From assembly GCA_934278925.1 (NCBI GenBank), contig CAKQWJ010000003.1, forward strand, positions 1 through 64,000: DNA of 64,000 nucleotides, in the 5' to 3' direction. Shown one piece after another: positions 1 through 7,778 of this stretch. The notes beneath the pieces were generated by a model, which worked only from the letters and a program-made list of their open reading frames with translations, was not told the DNA's origin and did no database searches. Numbering within the stretch: the first letter of the stretch is position 1; every line of letters starts with the position of its first letter. Source of the stretch: an uncultured Clostridia bacterium (GTDB lineage Bacteria > Bacillota > Clostridia > Peptostreptococcales > Anaerovoracaceae). A program made the translations under genes and the position numbers.

Positions 1-80
1 CCGTGCCTGTGGGGCGTTCGCCATTCTTGCAAGGGCGCTGCCGTGCCTGCGAGGCGTTCGCCGTCTGGATGCTTGTAATA
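1..80. repeat. Two 40-bp direct repeats at the window edge
   Basis: Positions 1-40 and 41-80 begin with nearly the same sequence (CCGTGCCTG then GGCGTTCGCC) at a 40-bp period; the second copy decays after about 22 bases. More copies may lie to the left of the window. No coding potential or RNA gene is evident here. Confidence 0.5.
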
Positions 81-83
81 TAG

Positions 84-112
84 AAAAAACCTGAAGCACA
101 AGCTTCAGGTTT
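84..112 (-). terminator. Intrinsic terminator of the tRNA-Glu transcript
   Basis: On the minus strand a perfect 10-bp stem (AACCTGAAGC / GCTTCAGGTT) with a 4-nt loop is followed by a run of U. It begins six bases beyond the CCA end of the tRNA. Confidence 0.9.
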
Positions 113-117
113 CCGAT

Positions 118-192
118 TGGTAGCGTATTGGGGAATCGAACCCCAGATTCAGCCGTGAGAGGGCTGCGTCTTAACCTCTTGACCAATACGCC
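118..192 (-). tRNA. tRNA-Glu (anticodon CTC)
   Basis: The minus strand folds as a 75-nt cloverleaf with acceptor GGCGTAT / ATACGCT, a D arm closed by GTC/GAC, an anticodon stem CAGCC/GGCTG with loop CTCTCAC (anticodon CTC, reading GAG), a T arm TGGGG-TTCGATT-CCCCA, discriminator A and an encoded CCA end. The first acceptor pair reads as G1-U72, a wobble where G-C is usual. A terminator follows directly. Confidence 0.93.
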
Positions 193-289
193 ATATTTAT
201 TTTTTTACGCTGTTCAACGCAAGATTTATTATACAGAAGAACCGCCTTCTTGTCCAGTACTTTTTTTATTTTTTTCAAAATTATTTTTT

Positions 290-717
290 GGCGTTAGCCG
301 GGTATTTCGGATAAGCCGGCCCGGCGGCCGGCGCCGGTTTGCTCTTGACTCCCTGCTAACCCTTTGATTTCGGTTTTCGTGCGCTAACCATGGGCCGGGT
401 ATTTCGGATAAGCCGGCCCGGCGGCCGGCATGGTTCGCGCTCGCCTCCCCGCTAAGCCTTTGTTCTCGGTTTCCTTACGCGAACCCCGGGCCGGGAGTTT
501 CGAGAATGGAGGCCCGGGGGCCGGCATGGTTCGCGCTCGCCTCCCCGCTAAGCCTTTGTTCTCGGTTTCCTTACGCGAACCCCGGGCCGGGAGTTTCGAG
601 AATGGAGGCCCGGGGGCCGGTAAAGTTTTGCGTACGACTCCCCGCTAAGCCACTGATTTCGGTTTCCGTACGCAAACCACGGGCTCCGAGATTCGGAAAT
701 AGCGGCACGGGGCCGGT
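290..717. repeat. Tandem array of ~96-bp GC-rich hairpin repeats
   Basis: The stretch holds about four head-to-tail units. The units at 430-525 and 526-621 differ only at the last base; 622-717 is a diverged copy of exactly 96 bp; about 335-429 is an older copy. Each unit contains two inverted repeats, one closed by GGTTCGCG / CGCGAACC and one by GGGCC / GGCCC. Small open frames cross the array but simply follow the repeat period and look non-coding. No insertion-sequence ends or transposase are present. Confidence 0.75.
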
Positions 718-950
718 AAACAGGCCGGCCGGTTTGCTCCCCATTCCCCGCTAGGCCTTGTGTTTTCGTCAAGGGGAGCAAAATCTTCACACAATTCCCG
801 GCCGGAAGGCGCAATTTCGCCGGCGGTCGGGCCGGCCGGTTTGCTCCCCGCTCCCCTCTAGGCCTTATGCCTTCGTTCCGGGGAGCAAAATCTTCACACA
901 ACTTCCGGCCGGAAAGCGCAGTTTCGCTGACGGTTTTTTGCTGCCAGGCT
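718..950. repeat. Second family of palindromic repeats adjoining the 96-bp array
   Basis: Two related copies (about 718-837 and 838-950) each contain GGTTTGCTCCCC ... GGGGAGCAAAATCTTCACAC, then a TTCCGGCCGGAA palindrome, then a GCGCAATTTCGC-like hairpin. They share the overall arrangement of the 96-bp units but have different stem sequences. With the preceding array, all of 193-1066 lacks a recognisable gene. Confidence 0.65.
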
Positions 951-952
951 CG

Positions 953-999
953 AAAAAAAGCAGTGTGCAACGTTTCTGTCAACATCGCACACTGCTTTC
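953..999 (-). terminator. Intrinsic terminator of panB-panC
   Basis: On the minus strand a 12-bp stem (AAAGCAGTGTGC / GCACACTGCTTT) is followed by a run of U. It lies about 70 bases after the panC stop codon. Confidence 0.88.
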
Positions 1000-1066
1000 C
1001 TATAATTCTCTTTATCCGGAACCGTCATCCACAAGCGCTCGGGCCAGCCGATTCCGTCCGTCCTAC

Positions 1067-1936
1067 CTATCCCTCAAAAGAGATTGCCGGATCGCCCACG
1101 GTAAAGTTGTCAATCAGACGAGTGGTGCCGATGCGAACGGCCATGGCCACCAGGTCCCCTTCCTTGAAGGTTTCCACCGGCTGCATGCTTTCACCGTCAA
1201 CCACCTCAACGTATTCCACATCCGCCAGCGGTTCCTCCTCCAGGCGTTCCTTCATGGAAGCCAGCAGTTCTGCGGAATTCCGAACACCGGAGGCCACCAG
1301 ATCCTGACCCTTTCGAACGGAACGGGACAGCACCAGTGCCGCTTTCCGCTCCTCCGGGCTGAGGTAGGTGTTCCGGGAGCTCTTTGCCAGTCCGTCCTGC
1401 TCCCGAACGATCGGGCAGCCGATTACTTCCACGTCAAAATTCAGATCCCGAACCATCCGGCGGATGATGGCCAACTGCTGAGCATCCTTCTGTCCGAAAT
1501 AGATTCGATCCGGAGTTACCGTGTTCAGGAGTTTGGCAATAACGGTGCACACGCCGCGGAAGTGAATCGGGCGGGTTTTGCCGCACAGGGTTTCCGAAAG
1601 CTCATTCATATCCACGAAGGTGGTGAAGTCCGGAGCGTACATTTCCGAAGGTTCCGGGTGGAATACCAGGTCCACGCCGTGCGCCTCCAGAAGCCGGCAG
1701 TCGTGTTCAAAATCTCTCGGATAGGTGGCCAGATCCTCATTCGGCCCGAACTGAATCGGATTAACGAACACCGAAGCCACCACTTTGTCGTTTCCGGCTC
1801 TCGCCGCATCCATCAGAGATGCGTGACCCTCATGAAGGTATCCCATAGTCGGGCACAGGCCCACGGTGAGGCCCTCCTTCTTCCATTCCTTAACCTGCTT
1901 TCTCAGTTCATCGATTGTATTAATTACCTGAATCAT
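1067..1936 (-). CDS. panC: Pantothenate synthetase
   Basis: This 289-residue cytoplasmic enzyme joins pantoate and beta-alanine using ATP, the last step of pantothenate (coenzyme A precursor) synthesis. The family HIGH-type motif is seen as PTMGYLHEGH at residues 29-38, with FGQKDAQQL and SSRNTYLSPEER further on, and the length is typical. It lies 33 bases downstream of panB on the same strand and shares its promoter and the terminator at 953-999. panD is not in the window, so beta-alanine must come from elsewhere. Confidence 0.97.
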   Translation of the reverse strand: MIQVINTIDELRKQVKEWKKEGLTVGLCPTMGYLHEGHASLMDAARAGNDKVVASVFVNPIQFGPNEDLATYPRDFEHDCRLLEAHGVDLVFHPEPSEMYAPDFTTFVDMNELSETLCGKTRPIHFRGVCTVIAKLLNTVTPDRIYFGQKDAQQLAIIRRMVRDLNFDVEVIGCPIVREQDGLAKSSRNTYLSPEERKAALVLSRSVRKGQDLVASGVRNSAELLASMKERLEEEPLADVEYVEVVDGESMQPVETFKEGDLVAMAVRIGTTRLIDNFTVGDPAISFEG

Positions 1937-1969
1937 TTTTTGCCTCTTTTCTTCTCTTCTTTATTTCTG

Positions 1970-2797
1970 CTAATATAACTTCTTCAGCTCTTCTTCGCTG
2001 CTCATCTCAAACTGATGACTCGCCTCCGGAAAACGTCCGCCCTTCACGTCCGCAGTGTACTCCCGGAACGCACTGCGCATCTCTTCCGCCAGCGCCGCGT
2101 ATCTTTTTACGAACTTCGGCTTAAAGTCCTCGTTCATGCCCAGCATATCCTGATACACCAGAATCTGGCCGTCACAGCCCGCACCGGCACCGATTCCGAT
2201 GGTTGGGATGTTCACTTCCCGGCTGATTCGCTCCGCCACCGGCGCCGGAATGCACTCCAGCACCACGGCAAAAGCCCCGGCCGCTTCTACTTTGCGGGCG
2301 TCCTCAATCAATCGCTCCGCCGCTTCTCCGGTCTTTCCCTGCACCCGGTTTCCTCCGAGAGCATTTACCGACTGCGGAGTCAGCCCGATATGCGCCACCA
2401 CCGGAATCCCCGCATGGCTCAGCGCCGCAATCTGCGGGCACACCGACGCGCCGCCTTCCAACTTCACCGCCTGGCATCCGGTTTCCTTCAGCGCCCGACC
2501 GGCGTTCTCCAGCGCCTGCTCCACCGAAACCTGATACGACATGAACGGCATATCGAACACCACCAGGCTCTCCTTGCAGCCCCGCACCACGCCCTGCGTC
2601 GCCGCAATCAGGTGATCCATGGTCACCGGCAGCGTGGAATCGTATCCCAGCATGGTATTTCCGTACGAATCCCCCACCAGAATTCCGTCCACCGTTCCGT
2701 CCATCAGCCGAGCGGTGGTGTAATCGTAGCAGGTCAGCATGGAAATCTTCTCACCCTGTCGCTTCATCTTCTGAAAAGTCAATACGGTAGTCTTCAT
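1970..2797 (-). CDS. panB: Ketopantoate hydroxymethyltransferase
   Basis: PanB transfers a hydroxymethyl group from methylene-tetrahydrofolate to alpha-ketoisovalerate, the first committed step to pantothenate. The 275-residue product shows family motifs MLTCYDYTTARLMD near the N terminus, GDSYGNTMLGYDSTLPVT and GIGAGAGCDGQILVYQD. I place the start at 2797, where AAGGAGG precedes MKTTVLTFQ; the frame stays open 40 codons further but without a ribosome-binding site and through the leader hairpin. It is first in an operon with panC. Confidence 0.96.
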   Translation of the reverse strand: MKTTVLTFQKMKRQGEKISMLTCYDYTTARLMDGTVDGILVGDSYGNTMLGYDSTLPVTMDHLIAATQGVVRGCKESLVVFDMPFMSYQVSVEQALENAGRALKETGCQAVKLEGGASVCPQIAALSHAGIPVVAHIGLTPQSVNALGGNRVQGKTGEAAERLIEDARKVEAAGAFAVVLECIPAPVAERISREVNIPTIGIGAGAGCDGQILVYQDMLGMNEDFKPKFVKRYAALAEEMRSAFREYTADVKGGRFPEASHQFEMSSEEELKKLY

Positions 2798-2839
2798 TAC
2801 AAAAATATCCTCCTTTTTCCAGACTTCTCCTTTTCTCAT

Positions 2840-2903
2840 AAAAAAAGCATCCGTACCTCCCGAGACGTCCGACAATGCGTCGGATTCCGAAAAGCACGGA
2901 TGG
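2840..2903 (-). terminator. Intrinsic terminator inside the panB leader (possible attenuator)
   Basis: On the minus strand CATCCGTGC pairs with GTACGGATG (nine pairs including one G-U). The stem encloses a second stem, TCCGAC/GTCGGA, and is followed by seven U. It lies between the promoter at 3074-3102 and the panB start, so it would stop panBC transcription unless prevented. It could also end read-through from hypE. No T-box or known riboswitch core was recognised in the leader (2798-3067), which otherwise shows nothing I can name. Confidence 0.75.
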
Positions 2904-3073
2904 ATTGTATTCATCATAAATGTACCCGAATACCCTGCGCCGCAAAAATCGAAAACCTTGTCTTCCTTCGGATAGACCGATTCTTCTTTCGCATATGCAA
3001 ATGTACTCGCCTGTTATTCTCTACACAGTTTTTTAAAAGGTACAGCTTCCCATGAATACCGTCCATCTCGCTT

Positions 3074-3102
3074 ATTGTACTCTTTTCCCATTCCGGTGTA
3101 AA
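3074..3102 (-). promoter_or_regulatory. Promoter of panB-panC
   Basis: On the minus strand TTTACA (3102-3097), a 17-bp spacer and TACAAT (3079-3074) form a near-consensus sigma-A promoter. The predicted start near 3067 gives a leader of about 270 nt before panB. Confidence 0.75.
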
Positions 3103-3135
3103 GAATTGTTTTTGGCTTCCGGGCATCCGCCGTTT

Positions 3136-4143
3136 CTAGCAGATTCTCGGAAGGAGTTCACCGCTCGGCGGCGGCAGCAGCGTTTCTGTTCCCAGCTCCG
3201 TTGCCATCACCACGTGACCGGTCATGTGATCCGTCACCTCACCGATGATGGTCGCTCCGGCTGTATCCGGGCTTGCTTCCCGCAGAATGCGAACCGCATC
3301 CTCGGCTTTTTCCTTCGGTACGAAAATGACCAAACGTCCTTCGCAGGCCAGGTACAGCGGTTCCAGACCCAGCATGCCGGTTACGCCCCGGACCTCATCG
3401 CATACCGGCACGGATTCCGCATCCAGGCGGATGCCCACATTGCTTTCATCCGCAATTTCATAGAGCACCGTGCCCACGCCGCCCCGGGTAGCATCCCGAA
3501 TTACGTGCACTTCCGGAATCTCCTGAATCAGATCCCGTACCGGATGCCACAGCGGTGCACAGTCACTGGTCACCTCGGCTTCCATTCCGTAACGGTCCCG
3601 CTCCAGCAGAATCGTGCATCCGTGTCTGCCTACGTCACCGGTAACGATGATGGCATCCCCCGGACGGGCATAAGCACCGGACAGTTCGGCCTTCGGCATG
3701 ATTTCGCCCACACCGGTGGTGGTAATGAAGATTCCGTCCACCTGTCCTTTGCCGGCAACCTTGGTATCTCCGGAGACAATCTGAACGCCGACTTTCGCGG
3801 CGGTCTCCGCCATGCTCTTCACGATTTCTTCCAGGGTATCCATCGGGAATCCTTCCTCAATGACGCAGGCGCAGGAAATGTACAGCGGCTTTGCACCCAT
3901 GCAGGCCAAGTCGTTCACGGTTCCGCAGATGCTCAGCTTTCCGATATTTCCGCCGGGGAAAAAGGCCGGAGAAACGATGAATCCGTCGGTGGACATAGCC
4001 ATTCTTCCGGCCGGAGGAGTCAGCACCGCCGCATCGTCTGCGGTCAAATTCGGATTGTCGAAGTATTTCTTGAACAATCCGCCAATAAGTTCCGATGTCT
4101 GTTTTCCGCCGGCACCGTGCGCAAGTGTGATTTTGTCATTCAT
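3136..4143 (-). CDS. hypE: HypE, carbamoyl dehydratase for cyanide ligand synthesis
   Basis: HypE receives a carbamoyl group from HypF on its C-terminal cysteine and dehydrates it with ATP to a thiocyanate that supplies CN to iron on HypC-HypD. The 335-residue protein has an AIR-synthase-like ATP-binding fold (TADDAAVL, GDTKVAGKG, DATRGGVGTVLYE) and ends in the diagnostic PRIC with the acceptor cysteine last, so it appears complete. It is the last gene of the seven-gene operon, 19 bases after hypD. No clear terminator follows; the panBC promoter comes next. Confidence 0.96.
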   Translation of the reverse strand: MNDKITLAHGAGGKQTSELIGGLFKKYFDNPNLTADDAAVLTPPAGRMAMSTDGFIVSPAFFPGGNIGKLSICGTVNDLACMGAKPLYISCACVIEEGFPMDTLEEIVKSMAETAAKVGVQIVSGDTKVAGKGQVDGIFITTTGVGEIMPKAELSGAYARPGDAIIVTGDVGRHGCTILLERDRYGMEAEVTSDCAPLWHPVRDLIQEIPEVHVIRDATRGGVGTVLYEIADESNVGIRLDAESVPVCDEVRGVTGMLGLEPLYLACEGRLVIFVPKEKAEDAVRILREASPDTAGATIIGEVTDHMTGHVVMATELGTETLLPPPSGELLPRIC

Positions 4144-4162
4144 TGTATTCCACCTCGGTATC

Positions 4163-5245
4163 TTATTTCAGTTTCAGTGTATCACCGTATTTGTAGTATG
4201 CGGAGCAAGCGCCCTCACTGGACACCATGCAGGCGCCCACCGGATGCTCCGGCGTGCAGGCATTTCCGTAGATTTTGCAGTCCATCGGACGAATCAGGCC
4301 CCGCAGCACTTCGCCGCAGCGACAGGCCGGGCTGGCTTTGCCCTGAACCTTCGGCAATTGGAAGCGCACCCGGGCATCGTATTTCGAGAATTCTTCCCGC
4401 AGCTTCATGCCGGATCCCGGAATAATTCCAAGTCCTCGCCATTCCGTGTCACACGGTTCCATGTATTTGTCCACCAGCTTTCTGGCCGCCGGACTGCCCT
4501 CTTCCGACACCACCGACGGATAGCAGTTTTCCGCAAAGGCTTCCCGCTCACCGGCGCGAACCTCTTCCACCCGGCGAACCACCGTCGCCAAAGCGGTGAC
4601 GATTTCGGAGGTGGTAAAGCCGGTTACCACACCGGAAATCTGCCATTCTTTCGCGATTTTCCGGTACACCTCCATGCCCGTCATGGTGCTCACGTGACCC
4701 GGATAGAGGAAGGCATCGGCGCTCCCCTTCAGAGCCAGGTATGCCGGCTCCATGATTTTATTCGCCGTCAGCAGGGAGAAGTTCTCCACCTTCTCGGAAA
4801 TGGCATTCCGAAGGGCGATTACACTGCCCGGAGTGGTGGTTTCAAACCCCACGGAAAGGAAGCACACCTCTTCTTCCGGATGTGCCTTGGCATAATCCAA
4901 AGCATCCATCGGGGAGTAGACGATTTGCACCTCCGCCCCTTCGCTGCGGGCGTCCGCCAGACTCTTCTTCGTGCCGGGAACCCGGATGAGGTCGCCGAAC
5001 GTAAATATTTTTACCCCCTTCTCCAGAGCCAGCATCACCGCTTCGTCGATGTAGCCCACCGGGGTGACGCATACCGGACATCCCGGGCCGGAAATCAGCT
5101 CGATGGATTCCGGAAGCATCTGCCGAATTCCCAAGCGGAAAATCTCGTGGGTATGAGTTCCGCAGACCTCCATCACCCGGATTTTCGGCCCGTCATAATT
5201 TCGTACAATCTCGGCAGCCTCCGCTGCCCCTTTACTTAAAGCCAT
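4163..5245 (-). CDS. hypD: HypD, Fe-S scaffold for Fe(CN)2CO assembly
   Basis: HypD holds a [4Fe-4S] cluster and, with HypC, carries the iron on which two cyanides and one CO are assembled. The 360-residue product shows the family motifs VCGTHTHEIFR, GPGCPVCVTP, FTFGDLIRVPG and GFETTTPG, plus the C-terminal cysteines in CRCGEVLRG and the GNACTPEHPVG stretch. Its start overlaps the hypC stop codon by one base, which suggests coupled translation. All expected cysteines seem present. Confidence 0.97.
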   Translation of the reverse strand: MALSKGAAEAAEIVRNYDGPKIRVMEVCGTHTHEIFRLGIRQMLPESIELISGPGCPVCVTPVGYIDEAVMLALEKGVKIFTFGDLIRVPGTKKSLADARSEGAEVQIVYSPMDALDYAKAHPEEEVCFLSVGFETTTPGSVIALRNAISEKVENFSLLTANKIMEPAYLALKGSADAFLYPGHVSTMTGMEVYRKIAKEWQISGVVTGFTTSEIVTALATVVRRVEEVRAGEREAFAENCYPSVVSEEGSPAARKLVDKYMEPCDTEWRGLGIIPGSGMKLREEFSKYDARVRFQLPKVQGKASPACRCGEVLRGLIRPMDCKIYGNACTPEHPVGACMVSSEGACSAYYKYGDTLKLK

Positions 5246-5451
5246 TATAACGCCTCCATCACTTCCGATGCTTCCTCGCTGTCGTCTCCCGTAACGCGAG
5301 CGATGGCAATTCCTGCATGAACCATTACGTAATCTCCCGGCGCCAGATCTTCAATCAGCTCCGAGGAAATTTTTCTCCGAACGCCGGAATTGTCGATGAC
5401 GGCCATTCCGTTCTCCACATCGGAAACCCTTGCTTTAATTCCTACACACAT
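5245..5451 (-). CDS. hypC: HypC, small maturation chaperone
   Basis: This 68-residue protein starts MCVGI, giving the essential cysteine at position 2 that binds the iron intermediate together with HypD. The remaining OB-fold-like sequence (NGMAVIDNSGVRRKIS, GDYVMVHAGIAIARV) and the length fit the HypC/HybG family. In [NiFe]-hydrogenase maturation it hands the Fe(CN)2CO unit to the large subunit, but no large-subunit gene occurs in this window. It overlaps hypF by ten bases and hypD by one. Confidence 0.96.
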   Translation of the reverse strand: MCVGIKARVSDVENGMAVIDNSGVRRKISSELIEDLAPGDYVMVHAGIAIARVTGDDSEEASEVMEAL

Positions 5452-7778
5452 CTCGAATCCTCCTTTTCCAGCTTTCGCGCGCCGTACACCGCCTGTCCCA
5501 AAGCAATCCCGCCGTCGTTGGGCGGAACCAGGGAATGGGTCAGCACTCGAAAACCGTCATGTTCTAATTTATTTCGGCACAGCTCCAACAGCAGGGTGTT
5601 CTGAAATACCCCACCGGTGAGGGCTGCGGTTGAAATGCCATTTTCTCGGCGAATGCGCCGGCAGCCTTCCGAAACCATCTGAGAAAGCACCTCGTGGAAC
5701 ATACGAGCCAGCGCGCCCACATCCTTCCCGGATAGCCTGCCTCGGGCAATCTCCCGCACCAGGCTGACCGTCTCCAGATAAAAGAAATCTTCTTTTTCCG
5801 AAATCAGCGGTCCGTCATAGATTTCCGGCGCCTCTGCCTGTTCCGCCGCGAACTGCAACTGCATGGACATCTCCCCTTCAAAGGAATTCCGCTCCTTGCA
5901 TCCCAGGATGGCACTGACGCCGTCGAACAGCCGCCCGGCACTGGTGGATTCCACCACGTTCACCCGGTTGCCTAGCATGAACCGAATCGCCGCCCGCTCC
6001 TTCGGGCTTCCCAGATTCAGCTGCTCCGCCGCATCCGGTTCCAGCATCGCCGCCGCAATGCGCCAGCCTTCCTTCGATGCCAGGTCCCCGCCGGCATGCA
6101 GAAAGGGCTGAAGGCTTCCCTTTCGCCGGAAGCCGTCGTAATCCGAGAGCAGGAACTCGCCGCCCCAGATGGTGCCGTCCGTTCCGAACCCGGTTCCGTC
6201 AAAGGAAACGCCAATCACCGGCGCATCCCATTCGTTCTCCGCCATGCAGGAAAGCACGTGGGCGTAGTGATGCTGCACCTCCATGCAGGGAATGCCCTTC
6301 TCTTCCGCCAGCTTCCGGGCCACCTCACCCGTGTTGTATTTCGGGTGCAGGTCGCACACCACTGCCTCCGGCGCAATCTCCAGCAGCCGTTCCAGCCGCT
6401 CCTCCGCCAGCTCCAAAGCCTCCACGCTGCGCACATCCGCCATATCGCCGATGTACGGGGACATGTAGTTCATATCCCTCCGTAGAAGCCCGAAGGTATT
6501 CTTCAGTTCCCCGCCGATGCCCAGCACCGAATGGTGATATTCCTGCGGCAGTACCGTCGGCAGAGGCGCATAGCCTCTGGACCGGCGAATCATATAGGGA
6601 TGATTCCGGTAAAAAGACATTACCGAGTCGTCCGCACGAATCCGAATCTTCCTGGGATTGGACAGGATTTCATCGCACATGGGTGCCAGATATTTCTCCG
6701 CTTCCTCATCCGTCATGCAAATCGGCGCCCCGGAAGGGTTTCCGCTGGTCATCACCAGCACCTCCGGCATCGCCGGCTCCTGCGAGTTTTCCGCCTCCGG
6801 ATACCGGAACAGGAGCATGTGCACCGGCGTGTACGGAAGCATCACCCCGATATTGGGATTTCCCGGCGCCAGCTCCTCGCTCAGAACGGAAGCGCCCGCC
6901 TCGTGAATCTTCTTTTTCTCCAGAAGCAGGATGGGTTTCTGCGGTCCCGTCATCAGTTCTTCGGCGCCCTCCGGCACTTCGCACTCCCGGCGCACCGTCT
7001 CCATGTCCCGCATCATCACCGCAAAAGGCTTGAACGGCCGGTTCTTCAGCTTCCGAAGCCGCCCCACCGCCTCGTCATTGCTCCCGTCACAGCAGAGGTG
7101 AAAACCGCCGATGCCTTTGATGGCAACGATGCCGCCCCGGCGGATAATATTCCGCACCTTGATCAGAGCATCTTTTCCCGTCTCCGGTCCCTTCAGCAGG
7201 TACAGCTCCGGTCCGCAGCTGTTGCAGCAGATCGGCTGGGCGTGATATCTCCGGGACCGAATATCCGTATACTCCCGGTTACAGTCCTCGCACATGGGAA
7301 ATTCCCCCATGCTGGTGCGAACCCGGTCGTAGGGCATGGAATCCAGAATCGTCAGCCGCGGTCCGCAGGCCGTGCAGTTGATAAAAGGATGCAGGTACCG
7401 CCGATTTGCCGGGTCGAAAAGCTCTCGCTCGCAGTCCGGACAGGTGGCGATGTCCGGTGAAACAAACACCATCCCCTCTTCTTTCGCACTTTCAATAATC
7501 TCAAAATCTTCCGATTCCGGCGGAAACTCCGACTCTTCCGGCACCGCCGTTTTGATCTTTAGAATCGCCGAACGCGCCGGTGCGTCTTTCGGAATTGCCT
7601 CCAGGAATTCCGAAAGACGGTCTCCCCGGGCGTAGATTTCCACATAGCTTCCCCGGTTGCAGACGGTTCCGGTAATCCGAAACCGAAGGGCCAATTTTCG
7701 GATAAAAGGACGAAATCCCACACCTTGGACGATTCCGTAGATGCGGATTCGCATCCGGTTTTCCGATTCCTTTGTCAT
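5442..7778 (-). CDS. hypF: HypF, carbamoyltransferase
   Basis: HypF uses carbamoyl phosphate and ATP to load HypE. The 778-residue protein has the full domain order: an acylphosphatase-like domain (GIVQGVGFRPFIRKLA near residue 14), paired zinc-finger motifs (CPDCERELF, CTACGPR, CEDCNREY, CNSCGPE at about 112-190), a YrdC-like domain at roughly 200-390 and a Kae1-like C-terminal domain with VQHHYAHVLSCMAE. The start overlaps the stop of the nifK-like gene as ATGA, so nitrogenase-like and hyp genes form one translationally linked operon. Confidence 0.97.
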   Translation of the reverse strand: MTKESENRMRIRIYGIVQGVGFRPFIRKLALRFRITGTVCNRGSYVEIYARGDRLSEFLEAIPKDAPARSAILKIKTAVPEESEFPPESEDFEIIESAKEEGMVFVSPDIATCPDCERELFDPANRRYLHPFINCTACGPRLTILDSMPYDRVRTSMGEFPMCEDCNREYTDIRSRRYHAQPICCNSCGPELYLLKGPETGKDALIKVRNIIRRGGIVAIKGIGGFHLCCDGSNDEAVGRLRKLKNRPFKPFAVMMRDMETVRRECEVPEGAEELMTGPQKPILLLEKKKIHEAGASVLSEELAPGNPNIGVMLPYTPVHMLLFRYPEAENSQEPAMPEVLVMTSGNPSGAPICMTDEEAEKYLAPMCDEILSNPRKIRIRADDSVMSFYRNHPYMIRRSRGYAPLPTVLPQEYHHSVLGIGGELKNTFGLLRRDMNYMSPYIGDMADVRSVEALELAEERLERLLEIAPEAVVCDLHPKYNTGEVARKLAEEKGIPCMEVQHHYAHVLSCMAENEWDAPVIGVSFDGTGFGTDGTIWGGEFLLSDYDGFRRKGSLQPFLHAGGDLASKEGWRIAAAMLEPDAAEQLNLGSPKERAAIRFMLGNRVNVVESTSAGRLFDGVSAILGCKERNSFEGEMSMQLQFAAEQAEAPEIYDGPLISEKEDFFYLETVSLVREIARGRLSGKDVGALARMFHEVLSQMVSEGCRRIRRENGISTAALTGGVFQNTLLLELCRNKLEHDGFRVLTHSLVPPNDGGIALGQAVYGARKLEKEDSRCV

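Noticed and set aside
290..950. CRISPR array
   Set aside because: The repeats are 96 bp or longer, contiguous, internally palindromic and without unique spacers; no cas genes occur in the window.
758..1978. 406-codon open frame on the plus strand across panC
   Set aside because: It is antisense to panC, which has full family motifs and a ribosome site. The frame has no recognisable domain, and its first part crosses the repeat array and a terminator.
2798..3067. T-box leader upstream of panB
   Set aside because: No AGGGTGG-type T-box sequence or specifier-loop arrangement was found; only the terminator is supported.
2914..3126. 70-codon minus-strand frame in the panB leader
   Set aside because: It begins upstream of the promoter -10 box, has no ribosome site and resembles no protein; the region is better explained as leader RNA.
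3052..5239. Long plus-strand frames across hypE and hypD
   Set aside because: They are shadows of GC-biased codons in hypE/hypD; they have no ribosome sites, and their His/Arg-rich composition resembles no protein family.
6077..7033. 318-codon Pro/Arg-rich plus-strand frame inside hypF
   Set aside because: Composition is an artefact of reading hypF antisense; hypF itself is complete in four domains.
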